The notes below the pieces were generated by a model. That model saw nothing but the letters and a program-made list of their open reading frames with translations. It made no database searches and was not told where the DNA came from. Both the position numbers and the translations under genes were made by a program. DNA of 64,000 nt from Guptibacillus hwajinpoensis (GTDB lineage Bacteria > Bacillota > Bacilli > Bacillales > Bacillaceae_O): NCBI GenBank assembly GCA_016841765.1, contig JAENYN010000025.1, forward strand, positions 1 to 64,000, given 5' to 3'. Below are positions 43,179 through 51,052 of the stretch, in pieces. Each line of letters opens with the position of its first letter. The stretch's first letter is position 1.

Positions 43179-45026
43179 ATGAATAAGAGCTTTTTAAAAG
43201 ATAAAGTTAATTTTTTTAACTTTTATGTTAATTTGGTTATTTTCGGCGGTATCTTTCTTTTACTTTTCAGTCTTAACTACGATATTCCTTCACATAACGA
43301 ATGGATACTAATCTATTTCTTTATAGGGTCAATCCTCATTTTTAGTCACTGGGCGTTTCGCCTTCCTCCTTCCGGCGCATACTTTTCCATGGATTCTTCA
43401 GTGTATCTTGCATCCCTATTCCTTTACGGTTTAAGCTATTCACTTTACCTATTGATATTTTCTATCCTGATAACAGCCTTTGTTAAAAAAGGATTTACGG
43501 TAAAAATGCACCTTTTCAATCTTTCCGTTTATTCCACTGCATTAATTTTTGCATATCAAACCTTTTTATGGACAGGATCTACAATAGGTCCGTTTGATAA
43601 TACAATGTTCTATTCGTATATGGCAGCTCTTGCTGTATATTTTTTAATCAACACAGCATTGGTAATGGCTTACTATTCATTATTAAAATCTGAACCTTTT
43701 CTTTCATTCTATTTAAACGCTTTGAAAGAATCATTGGCAAGTTATATTACTACACTGCTTTTATCAGTGATATTAATGATTTTGGTCAATACACACCATA
43801 TTTTCGGCCTATTCTTATATTCAAGCATCGGAATGCTGGTTGCTGTAACGTTTAAGCAGCACTTCAGGCTTTTTGAAGAGCTTTCTAAAAAAGCTATAAA
43901 AGACTACCTGACCGGTTTATACAACCACGGATTTTTTGAAGAAGAACTTGAGAAAGCATTGCGGTATGCCAGAGAAGGTGAAAAAAAACTCACCCTTTCT
44001 ATGTTTGATATGGACGATTTCAAAAAATATAACGATACACACGGGCATTATAAAGGAGACCAGTTACTGGAGTTTGTGGCTAAAAAGGTCAAGGAAGAAG
44101 TAACAAATGGTGATTGGATTGTTGCACGTTACGGCGGGGAAGAATTTGCAATTTTAATGCCTGACACCTCCCAGGAAGAAGCTATTATATTTATGGATAG
44201 ACTGAGGAAAAAAATAAACGATTCTTATTTCGAAGGCGCTGAGATTTTCCCATTCGGCTGTATCAGTTTTTCGGTCGGAGTTGCCGAATATGAAGAAGGT
44301 ATGCATGACAAATCGCAGATGATTGACCGTGCGGATGAAGCCATGTACCTGGCAAAAGCTAAAGGTAAGAACCAGGTTTTAGCCTTTAATGAAGATACAG
44401 AGCAGTTTCTGATTAGTGATATTGAAAAAGAAATCGATGAACTTGAACAGCCTCTCAGTTTCTTTTTAGCTAAGGATATCAACACATACAAGCATAGTAA
44501 GCGGGTGTTTAAATATGCTGTAGAATTCAGCAGCATGTTAAGTTTGAACCAATATGAAAAACAAACTTTGATACTTGGTGCTTTAATTCATGATATCGGG
44601 AAAATAGAAATCCCTCGCACAATACTCCAGAAAAAAGGGAAGCTCACATCCGATGAGTGGGAGATTGTTAAAAAACATGTCACATGGGGAAAAGATTTAG
44701 TTGAACAGCATAAGCATTTAAAGCACCTGTCCCCTCTTGTAGAGCTGCATCATGAACGATATGACGGCAAAGGGTATCCACACGGCCTGGTTGGAAAAGA
44801 AACCCCGCGACTGGCCCGGATTCTAAGTGTGATTGACGCTTTTGATGCGATGACGACAGAAAGGCCGTACCAGGTCACTAAATCGTTTGAAGAAGCAATC
44901 ATTGAGCTAAGAAGTTGCAGCGGAACCCAATTTGATCCCTTACTAGTAGAGCCGTTTATTGAGTTAATTGAACTGAATTATTTAGAAAAGTCATATACAG
45001 AATGTGATTCCGTAAAGAATGCATAG
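43179..45026 (+). CDS. Membrane c-di-GMP enzyme with GGDEF and HD-GYP domains
   Basis: 615 residues. About seven N-terminal helices (residues 10-240) act as a membrane sensor. The GGDEF domain (about 255-420) has the active-site variant RYGGEEFAIL (GGEEF) and the upstream MFDMDDFKKYND. The HD-GYP domain (about 440-605) has LGALIHDIGKIEIP, HHERYDGKGYPHGL and LSVIDAFDAMTTERPY. Both a cyclase and a hydrolase of c-di-GMP may be active, so its net effect is unclear. The ATG at 43179 follows TTTTGGAGG; an in-frame start at 43143 is less likely. A c-di-GMP riboswitch begins 127 bases after its stop. Confidence 0.9.
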   Translation: MNKSFLKDKVNFFNFYVNLVIFGGIFLLLFSLNYDIPSHNEWILIYFFIGSILIFSHWAFRLPPSGAYFSMDSSVYLASLFLYGLSYSLYLLIFSILITAFVKKGFTVKMHLFNLSVYSTALIFAYQTFLWTGSTIGPFDNTMFYSYMAALAVYFLINTALVMAYYSLLKSEPFLSFYLNALKESLASYITTLLLSVILMILVNTHHIFGLFLYSSIGMLVAVTFKQHFRLFEELSKKAIKDYLTGLYNHGFFEEELEKALRYAREGEKKLTLSMFDMDDFKKYNDTHGHYKGDQLLEFVAKKVKEEVTNGDWIVARYGGEEFAILMPDTSQEEAIIFMDRLRKKINDSYFEGAEIFPFGCISFSVGVAEYEEGMHDKSQMIDRADEAMYLAKAKGKNQVLAFNEDTEQFLISDIEKEIDELEQPLSFFLAKDINTYKHSKRVFKYAVEFSSMLSLNQYEKQTLILGALIHDIGKIEIPRTILQKKGKLTSDEWEIVKKHVTWGKDLVEQHKHLKHLSPLVELHHERYDGKGYPHGLVGKETPRLARILSVIDAFDAMTTERPYQVTKSFEEAIIELRSCSGTQFDPLLVEPFIELIELNYLEKSYTECDSVKNA

Positions 45027-45045
45027 TACTCATGCATTCTTTTTT
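45017..45045 (+). terminator. Terminator of the c-di-GMP enzyme gene
   Basis: GAATGCAT and ATGCATTC pair around AGTACTC; TTTTTT follows. It overlaps the end of the gene. Confidence 0.75.
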
Positions 45046-45152
45046 ATTGAATTTCACTAACTTAGCCCTAATTTCATCGTAACCTTATTGTGTTTTGAAT
45101 AATTATTTCCTATGATAAAGATGAGTCTTTATCTCAAAATTCTACATAAATC

Positions 45153-45243
45153 GTCGAAAAGGCAAAATCATTGAAAAATGATGACGCAAAACTAAAGGGG
45201 CTTCATGATGACATTAAGTGATCATATGCCAGCCAGCTGCCGA
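45153..45243 (+). ncRNA. c-di-GMP-I riboswitch (GEMM) before the 38-aa gene
   Basis: Landmarks of the GEMM-I aptamer are in order: GGCAAA (45161), an ATCAT-(T)GAAAA-ATGAT hairpin with a GNRA-type loop, GACGCAAAACTAAAGGGG (45183-45200) and TATGCCAGCCAGCTGCC (45225-45241). The last block pairs with GGCA at the start to close P1. Downstream, CCTTCTTC (45249-45256) can pair with GAAGGAGG (45267-45274), hiding the ribosome site of the next gene. This suggests translational control. Confidence 0.8.
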
Positions 45244-45248
45244 AACGG

Positions 45249-45274
45249 CCTTCTTCGGTTTATGGTGAAGGAGG
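45249..45274 (+). promoter_or_regulatory. Shine-Dalgarno sequestering hairpin
   Basis: CCTTCTTC at 45249-45256 pairs with GAAGGAGG at 45267-45274 (seven Watson-Crick and one G-U pair), with a ten-base loop. It follows the aptamer directly and covers the ribosome site of the 38-aa gene. Confidence 0.6.
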
Positions 45275-45284
45275 AACAGGAAAC

Positions 45285-45401
45285 ATGGAAGAATCATGGC
45301 TGACTCCAAAGAGGAAGAAACAGCTATTCTACAGCTTCATCGTGTTAGGGGCGGTTATTCTGGGCACTGTTGTTTCAGTCGCTGCAAACGCTGCTTTGTG
45401 A
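45285..45401 (+). CDS. 38-aa single-helix membrane protein under a riboswitch
   Basis: Starts MEESWLTPKRKKQLFYSFIV, then a membrane helix LGAVILGTVVSVAANAAL to the end. The ATG is ten bases after GGAGG. A terminator follows at 45404, so it seems to be the only gene in the transcript and the only target of the c-di-GMP riboswitch. No family was recognised. The positively charged stretch before the helix predicts a cytoplasmic N-terminus. Confidence 0.7.
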   Translation: MEESWLTPKRKKQLFYSFIVLGAVILGTVVSVAANAAL

Positions 45402-45403
45402 AA

Positions 45404-45436
45404 GTGTCGCCTCTAAGTGGGGCGGCTCTTTCTTTT
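45404..45436 (+). terminator. Terminator of the 38-aa gene
   Basis: GTCGCC pairs with GGCGGC (one G-U pair) around TCTAAGTGG, followed by TCTTTCTTTTG. Confidence 0.65.
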
Positions 45437-45556
45437 GCTTCATTATCACACCGGCTTTCCCGATAAGCAAGACCGTACGACTGCTTTTGTGAAGCGGCAT
45501 AACCAAATCTATCAACTTGCACAAAAAAGAAGCAGAAAGTTACTGCTTCCAATGGA

Positions 45557-46363
45557 TTACTTCCGGTTCGTTATTTGGTAAGGTACTTTTCCAATGAAAA
45601 ACGTAGTTGACCTTTCACTGTCCTCTTCAAACAGTCCGACTTTAAACGGAACCTGTCCATAATGATCGATCACTTCCTTAACAGGCCCGTCACCATTCGG
45701 CTCACAGAAAATAAGGTTGCCTCCTTCAAGAAGGACTTGTTTACATTGAGCAGCCAATTCATCTGAATGAAATTCTTCGCCCGGCTGCAGACCAAAAAGA
45801 TCCTCATACTCTGCTGCTGCCGCTTTTCGATTGGATACAGCAATATAAACCGCATCAAGTTTATATCTATCATTCTTTATTTTCAGAAGGCGGTTCAGGC
45901 GTTCCTCTTCAGATTCACCCCATTCAATAAAAAATGGGTACGGACAGGGAGAATCTTCGCGTTCCCTTTCGATGAACAGCATGCTCCATTTCAGCAGGTC
46001 CCCGTTTTCCTGCAGCCGGCTGCCAGGCAAAGGACCAATAGTATTTAATCCTTTTTCTTTCAGCCCCCTGGCTTCCTGTTCTATATCATTCGTTCTCATC
46101 GCAAAAGTTAATAAATGGTCTCCTTTATCCTGTTCAGCTGCCACTTGCTGAATCAATCTATTATCCCGTTCCGTTTCGACCTTGCGGGAATCCCGGATTC
46201 CAATCCATTCAATATATGGAAGGCCGAAAAAAGCAAGTGTGTTATACGTCCCCCATGATTCATGTTCCCCGCCCAAAAAAGCCCGGATTCCATAGCGGCC
46301 GGCTTCTTCCATTGATTGCATCGGATCTAGCGAAAAATGGACAAGATGATCAAATTTCATCAT
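45557..46363 (-). CDS. VOC-superfamily protein (glyoxalase-like domain)
   Basis: 268 residues. It begins MMKFDHLVHFSLDPMQSMEE and has a second half (KLDAVYIAVSNRKAAAAEYE, LFGLQPGEEF) of the same fold, so it is a duplicated VOC module of the glyoxalase-like type. The substrate is unknown. GGAG precedes the ATG pair. A REP-like unit and the VanZ gene lie upstream. Confidence 0.72.
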   Translation of the reverse strand: MMKFDHLVHFSLDPMQSMEEAGRYGIRAFLGGEHESWGTYNTLAFFGLPYIEWIGIRDSRKVETERDNRLIQQVAAEQDKGDHLLTFAMRTNDIEQEARGLKEKGLNTIGPLPGSRLQENGDLLKWSMLFIEREREDSPCPYPFFIEWGESEEERLNRLLKIKNDRYKLDAVYIAVSNRKAAAAEYEDLFGLQPGEEFHSDELAAQCKQVLLEGGNLIFCEPNGDGPVKEVIDHYGQVPFKVGLFEEDSERSTTFFIGKVPYQITNRK

Positions 46364-46454
46364 TTATGCTGCTCCTCTCCCTGGTTTTCTTCCTTGATAA
46401 CTTCTAATTAACTATTGTGCAACCTGCCAAATTTTAAATTTATAGGGTACAAAA

Positions 46455-46478
46455 AGTGCCTGGCAATTGCCAGGCACT
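46455..46478. repeat. REP-like palindrome, 24 bp
   Basis: Perfect palindrome of the core unit with AG and CT ends, between two co-directional genes. Confidence 0.9.
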
Positions 46479-46513
46479 AGGCACTTAAAAAGCCCTCTCA
46501 TGCATCTGCAGCC

Positions 46514-47011
46514 TTACACCTCCCGCTCCTCCCCGGAAGGATGGAAAGAGTGCAGGAAGTTCACAAAGCCGCTTCGCTTCTTCCTGTAATATAGACTATG
46601 CATTATCAGAAACGCAGCTATGACACCAATTGTATCCTTTACAAAATCATTAACTGTAGTTGATCGGTAAGGGACGAAAGATTGATGGATTTCATCGAGC
46701 AATCCATAACTGACGGCTATGAAAACAAGGACAAGTTCAACGGTCAGCGTAAGTTTCCTGAAAGTCAGATAAGCCATTGCCAGCAGTACATACAGAATGC
46801 CGAACTCAATCAAATGGCCAGCTTCATAAATCATCTCTAAATCCAACTGCGGCACTTCATTTCCTTCCTGGCCGAATACAGGAAGGGATATATACTTAAA
46901 TATTTCCGCTAAATTAATGCCGGCTGTGTCTCCCGGGTCAAACTTGGCGGACATCTGCCAAATCATTCCCATGTATAGAAGAGGGAGCATCCTGATAAAC
47001 CACTTAATCAT
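46514..47011 (-). CDS. VanZ-family membrane protein
   Basis: 165 residues with about four helices. It starts MIKWFIRMLPLLYMGMIWQM and carries YEAGHLIEFGILYVLLAMAY and YGLLDEIHQSFVPYRSTTVNDFVKDTIG, the VanZ-like signature. VanZ relatives confer low-level resistance to lipoglycopeptides in some species; here the role is unknown. AAAGGAAG precedes the ATG at 47011. A longer frame to 47092 reads through a REP-like palindrome and is not the likely start. Confidence 0.82.
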   Translation of the reverse strand: MIKWFIRMLPLLYMGMIWQMSAKFDPGDTAGINLAEIFKYISLPVFGQEGNEVPQLDLEMIYEAGHLIEFGILYVLLAMAYLTFRKLTLTVELVLVFIAVSYGLLDEIHQSFVPYRSTTVNDFVKDTIGVIAAFLIMHSLYYRKKRSGFVNFLHSFHPSGEEREV

Positions 47012-47035
47012 AGGAGATCTTCCTTTGTATTCATA

Positions 47036-47068
47036 TTGCCTGGCAATTGCCTCGCAATTGCCAGGCAA
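47036..47068. repeat. REP-like palindrome, 33 bp
   Basis: TTGCCTGGCAATTGC arms around CTC. It lies between the VanZ start and the YczE gene end. Confidence 0.88.
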
Positions 47069-47115
47069 CTTCCTCCAAGCCCAAACCCTCACACCACAAA
47101 ATTTTGTCCAATCGC

Positions 47116-47772
47116 CTAAACCGGCTCCTTCTGCTGCAATTCCGGCTTAGGCGCTGTCACTCGTTCAAATTTCCCGTAGTACCGTTCCATAACCGGATAG
47201 AAAAGCCCGATCACCGGGCCGCTCATGAAGACGACGATAATGGTGCCGAGCCAGATGGGGCCGTCTACAAGCCATGCCAGGATCAAGAACATGACGGATA
47301 ATGCCATTTTTGCCATCCACATCTTCATTTTAAACATTTCCCTCAGCATCAGCATCGATTCATCGAGGGGCATCGGAGCAAACCGTGACTGCAAGTATGT
47401 GGAGATGCCGAAGCCGACGATGACGACTCCTATCAAAAATACCAGCCACTGGCCAAGCATCTCCTCAGGCTGCCATGTATGCCTATAGACGAGCAGCCAT
47501 AAATCAATGCCGGCGCCAGTCAGAAATGCCGTCATCAAGGCAAGCAGGTTCAGTCGTTTCTTCATTATAATCGCATTTATGGTAATTAAACCGAGACCGA
47601 CAAGGAATTCCCAGCTTCCCGGTGTCAGTCCCACATTTTGTGCCATACCGACAAGCAATGCATCAAACGGAGACGTGCCTACGCCCGCTACAATCGTTGA
47701 AGCGATGCCGAGTGTAAGGACTAAAAGCCCTGTTCCGTAAAATGAAAACCGGACCATTGCTTGATTCGCCAT
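47116..47772 (-). CDS. yczE: YczE/YitT-like five-helix membrane protein
   Basis: About 218 residues, five helices (for example FYGTGLLVLTLGIASTIVAG, FLVGLGLITINAIIM, LVFLIGVVIVGFGISTYLQ). It matches the YczE family, which supports lipopeptide or membrane processes in B. subtilis. The assignment is by resemblance only. The start at 47772 has a modest GTGGGA site. Another ATG lies 15 bases downstream. Confidence 0.7.
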   Translation of the reverse strand: MANQAMVRFSFYGTGLLVLTLGIASTIVAGVGTSPFDALLVGMAQNVGLTPGSWEFLVGLGLITINAIIMKKRLNLLALMTAFLTGAGIDLWLLVYRHTWQPEEMLGQWLVFLIGVVIVGFGISTYLQSRFAPMPLDESMLMLREMFKMKMWMAKMALSVMFLILAWLVDGPIWLGTIIVVFMSGPVIGLFYPVMERYYGKFERVTAPKPELQQKEPV

Positions 47773-47860
47773 ATTATCATCCCACTTCTTTTTATTATGC
47801 TTAGATGTGATTTTACCAACTTTCACCGTCTGTGTCTTTGGTTTTAAAGCAAATGTAACA

Positions 47861-47910
47861 TAAAAAATCCGCTGGCTTCCGGCTGATACTGCCAGCTGCC
47901 CAGCGGATTT
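47861..47910 (-). terminator. Terminator of the second LCP gene
   Basis: AAATCCGCTGG and CCAGCGGATTT enclose a second small hairpin, and the minus strand continues TTTTTATG. It lies 14 bases after the stop codon. Confidence 0.75.
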
Positions 47911-47924
47911 CCATTTTCCAGCTT

Positions 47925-48884
47925 TTACTCCAAATTTAAATGCTCCTTCACCTTTTCTGATACCGACTCCCGTTCCTCTTCAGGAACAATGTAATACCAG
48001 ATCCCGTCAATCGTTTCGCCATGGCCGTCGATTTCAAACGACTCCGAGTTTTTCCGGGCATCCGCGTAATGCTTTTGCAGATCTTTCATTTCATCAAACG
48101 TCAAGTTCGTCTTGACATTGTCGCCAAGCACTTTCATGATTTCCCCAAAATTCGTAACGCCAGAAAGGCTGGCACCTTTTTTTATGATTGCCTGGATCAC
48201 CTGGCGCTGGCGTTCATTCCGCCCCATGTCACCCCGGGGATCCTGCTTTCTCATCCTTACATACCCTAATGCCTCATCACCGGTTTCCAGGGTGATTTCA
48301 CCTTTTTCATACGTATGGCCCTTTTTGTAATATCCTTTGTCGGTCCACTCTATTTTGTTATTGACCGTGACACCGCCTACTGCTTCCACAATATCATGGA
48401 ATCCTTCCATATTCACTTTAACGTAGTAATCGATCGGAATATCAAGGAAGTTTTCAACCGTTTCAACCGACATGTCCACTCCGCCGAATGCATACGCATG
48501 GTTAATCTTATCTGTCGTGCCTTTTCCGACAATCTTCGTTCTTGTATCACGCGGGATGTTGAACATCATCATTGAGTTTTTCTGCGGATTGACAGTCAGG
48601 ACAATCATCGTATCGGATCGGCCCCTGTCACCGGCGCGCTCATCCACGCCGAGAAGCAAAATCGATATCGGATCCCTTTGCTCAACGACGACATCCTCCG
48701 CACGTTTGTCGGATTTTTCTTTTTTCAACGGTGCATGCATATCACCAGCTGTGTCTGCAACCTTATCATACAAATAGTAAGCATAGCCGCCGGCAGCCAG
48801 GATAAAAAACGCCAGGATCCCCGCTGTCCAGTACAGCCATCTTCTTTTCTTTTTTGTGCCGCGTTCGCTGCGTGTTTTCGCCAT
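47925..48884 (-). CDS. LytR-CpsA-Psr (LCP) family protein, second copy
   Basis: 319 residues. A basic N-terminus (TRSERGTKKKRRW), one helix (about 16-38) and an LCP domain: LLGVDERAGDRGRSDTMIVL, FNIPRDTRTKI, TDKINHAYAFGGVDM, RNERQRQVIQAI. It is similar to the lytR product at 7155 along its length, with a small insertion near YKKGHTYEKGEITL. It probably attaches secondary wall polymers to peptidoglycan. The ATG at 48884 follows AGAGGAAG; a TTG at 48902 is also in frame but less likely. Confidence 0.87.
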   Translation of the reverse strand: MAKTRSERGTKKKRRWLYWTAGILAFFILAAGGYAYYLYDKVADTAGDMHAPLKKEKSDKRAEDVVVEQRDPISILLLGVDERAGDRGRSDTMIVLTVNPQKNSMMMFNIPRDTRTKIVGKGTTDKINHAYAFGGVDMSVETVENFLDIPIDYYVKVNMEGFHDIVEAVGGVTVNNKIEWTDKGYYKKGHTYEKGEITLETGDEALGYVRMRKQDPRGDMGRNERQRQVIQAIIKKGASLSGVTNFGEIMKVLGDNVKTNLTFDEMKDLQKHYADARKNSESFEIDGHGETIDGIWYYIVPEEERESVSEKVKEHLNLE

Positions 48885-48919
48885 AGTATTCTTCCTCTGC
48901 AAATTGTTGATTGTACTCT

Positions 48920-49303
48920 TTAGCTCTCATACAGTTCGATCGGCAAATCATCCGGATCTTTGAAAAAAGTAAAACGCTTATTCGTGAGAGGATCGACACG
49001 GACGGGTTCACATTCAACTCTGTTTTCTCGCAGGTGATTGATCATTCCATCCAGATCATCTACTTCAAAAGCGAGGTGCCTGAGCCCTGCCGCTTCAGGA
49101 TAACTTGGCCTGACAGGCGGATTTGGAAAAGAAAACAACTCTATCATCGCATTTCCGGCCTGGAGATCAAGTTTATACGAATGGCGCTCTTTCCGATATA
49201 CTTCACTTACCGGTTCCAATCCGAGGATCTCCGTATAAAATACTTTGGATCTTGCATAATCTGAACAAATAATCGCTACATGATGAATCTTTCCTATTTT
49301 CAC
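48920..49303 (-). CDS. VOC family protein, GloA2-like (lactoylglutathione lyase family)
   Basis: 127 residues. IHHVAIICSDYARSKVFYTE, LGLEPVSEVYR, RHLAFEVDDLDGMINHL and TFFKDPDDLPIELYE match small VOC proteins such as B. subtilis YwkD. Metal ligands His and Glu are at the expected ends of the fold. The substrate is unknown. GTG start at 49303 with AGAAGGGAAG upstream. Confidence 0.8.
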   Translation of the reverse strand: MKIGKIHHVAIICSDYARSKVFYTEILGLEPVSEVYRKERHSYKLDLQAGNAMIELFSFPNPPVRPSYPEAAGLRHLAFEVDDLDGMINHLRENRVECEPVRVDPLTNKRFTFFKDPDDLPIELYES

Positions 49304-49357
49304 GCATAACTTCCCTTCTATTTTACCATTTCCTTTTTTATGCCGCCGCAAACAAAT

Positions 49358-49398
49358 AAGAGGAGCCAGAAGGATAGCTCCCCTCTTTGGCTCCTCTT
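49358..49398 (-). terminator. Terminator of the PTS gene
   Basis: AAGAGGAGCCA and TGGCTCCTCTT form a perfect 11-bp stem with a pyrimidine-rich loop, followed by TTATTTG on the minus strand. Confidence 0.75.
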
Positions 49399-49402
49399 TA
49401 GT

Positions 49403-50806
49403 TTACTTATTCTCAAGCATTTTGTCATTCCATCCGAACAGCCATGTCAGGACGAATGCTGTTCCGATGGAAACAAGATTCACCAGGAAGTAGCCCAGCA
49501 GCTGTCCATTCAGATATAGGAGCGTTCCCGGAATGACCGTGATCGCCATACCTGTTGCAGCGAGGCCCATGATCGATGCCAGGAATCCGCCGGCCGCACC
49601 GCCGATGAGTCCCATCACAAACGGTTTCATGTAACGGAGATTGACACCGAAAATGGCCGGTTCGGTAATGCCGAGGAATGCCGATAGTGCAGAAGGAAGG
49701 GCTAGTGCCTTCATCCGCTTCGCCTTTGACTTAAGTCCAACGGCCAGTGCAGCACCGCCCTGGGCGGAAATTGCGGCTGTGATAATGGCGTTGAACGGGT
49801 TTTCCCCAAACTGGTTCAGCAACTGGATTTCAAGCAGATTGAAAATGTGATGGACACCCGTTACGACAATGACCTGGTGCACGGCACCGATCAACAAGCC
49901 GCTCAAGCCCAACGGCCAGTCCAGAACAGCTGTTGTTCCTTCCATGATGATTTGTTCAAGTGTGTGAAAAATCGGTCCGATCAAGAACAATGCCAGCGTG
50001 ATCATAATCAAGAATGTTAAAAATGGCGTTAAAATGAGATCAAGTGCTTCCGGCACGCGCCTGCGGATCCATTTTTCCAGTTTGGCGCCGATTATGCCGG
50101 TGATGAACGCCGGCAGGACTGATCCCTGATATCCAACTACCGGAATGAAGCCCAGGAACATGATCGGTTCCACATCACCGCCGGCTACGCCCCAAGCATT
50201 CGGGAGCGCGGGGCTGACAAGCATGAGCCCTAGGACGATACCGATAATCGGGCTTCCGCCGAACACCCGGAATGTTGACCAGGCGACAAGGGCAGGCAGG
50301 AAGATAAAGGCTGTGTCTGTCAGAACCTGTGTAAATAAAATGAAGTTTTCAGAAACCGTATCAGGTGTAAGCCCGAAAAGTGCCAGGATTTGCTCCTGCA
50401 TGACAAGGCCGCGGAGACCCATGAATAGGCCGGTTGCGACGAGAGCCGGAATGATCGGCACAAACACGTCACCGAACGTGCGGATGGCACGCTGGAACCA
50501 GTTCCCTTGTTTCTTTGCTTCCTCTTTTTGTTCAGCTTTAGTTGAGCCCGACACGCCGAGATTCACGACTTCCTCGTAAATTCGGTTTACCGTTCCAGTC
50601 CCGAGAATCACCTGAAACTGGCCGGAGTTGTAAAAAGCACCCTTTACTTTATCGAGCTTTTCAACACTGTCCGTATCAATCTTTTCTTTGTCTTTCACCA
50701 TAATCCGAAGGCGGGTTGCGCAGTGTGCTGCTGATAAAATATTATCCTGGCCGCCGACTGCCTCAATAATGCCCTGTGCAATTTGACGATTATCCAACTT
50801 GTCCAC
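49403..50806 (-). CDS. PTS system EIIBC, sucrose/trehalose type
   Basis: 467 residues. The EIIB domain has the phosphorylated cysteine in AAHCATRLRIMVKD (C28), followed by a multi-helix EIIC domain (for example GLTPDTVSENFILFTQVLTDTAFIFLPALVAWSTFRVFGG and GVHHIFNLLEIQLLNQ). The length and type match B. subtilis SacP, which takes up sucrose as sucrose-6-phosphate using the glucose EIIA. No EIIA, hydrolase or kinase gene is adjacent, so the sugar is uncertain (sucrose or another disaccharide). A LacI regulator and three operators lie upstream. Confidence 0.85.
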   Translation of the reverse strand: MDKLDNRQIAQGIIEAVGGQDNILSAAHCATRLRIMVKDKEKIDTDSVEKLDKVKGAFYNSGQFQVILGTGTVNRIYEEVVNLGVSGSTKAEQKEEAKKQGNWFQRAIRTFGDVFVPIIPALVATGLFMGLRGLVMQEQILALFGLTPDTVSENFILFTQVLTDTAFIFLPALVAWSTFRVFGGSPIIGIVLGLMLVSPALPNAWGVAGGDVEPIMFLGFIPVVGYQGSVLPAFITGIIGAKLEKWIRRRVPEALDLILTPFLTFLIMITLALFLIGPIFHTLEQIIMEGTTAVLDWPLGLSGLLIGAVHQVIVVTGVHHIFNLLEIQLLNQFGENPFNAIITAAISAQGGAALAVGLKSKAKRMKALALPSALSAFLGITEPAIFGVNLRYMKPFVMGLIGGAAGGFLASIMGLAATGMAITVIPGTLLYLNGQLLGYFLVNLVSIGTAFVLTWLFGWNDKMLENK

Positions 50807-50968
50807 TCCTCCCTTTTAGTTAAGGCTGTTGTCTAGTGCATATGTTGGCTTCCGCTTCACGTGCTCTCCTGGCCATCAGGGACCTTCCCTGCGACCTCTG
50901 AAACGCACAACCTTGTAAAAAATGATAGATGGTTATTATGCCCTATTCTTAAAAAACGACTCAAAAAG

Positions 50969-50983
50969 GTGAATCGATTCCAC
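50969..50983. promoter_or_regulatory. LacI-type operator 1
   Basis: GTGAATCGATTCCAC, a near palindrome centred on CG. Confidence 0.6.
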
Positions 50984-51000
50984 ATGAAACGGAAAAGAAG

Positions 51001-51014
51001 TGTAATCGATTCCA
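51001..51014. promoter_or_regulatory. LacI-type operator 2
   Basis: TGTAATCGATTCCA, same core as operator 1. Confidence 0.6.
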
Positions 51015-51032
51015 CGATGCACATAACACGTA

Positions 51033-51046
51033 TGGAATCGGTTACA
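51033..51046. promoter_or_regulatory. LacI-type operator 3
   Basis: TGGAATCGGTTACA, seven bases past the end of the LacI gene. Confidence 0.55.
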
Positions 51047-51052
51047 TCTTTA

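Noticed and set aside
46020-46029. TGCCAGGCAA within a coding sequence
   Set aside because: Only ten bases match the repeat and the other arm is missing; it is explained by the codons of the protein.
47012-47092. N-terminal extension of the VanZ protein through a REP-like palindrome
   Set aside because: It reads the repeat unit as protein, and the ATG at 47011 has a clear ribosome site and a family-like start.
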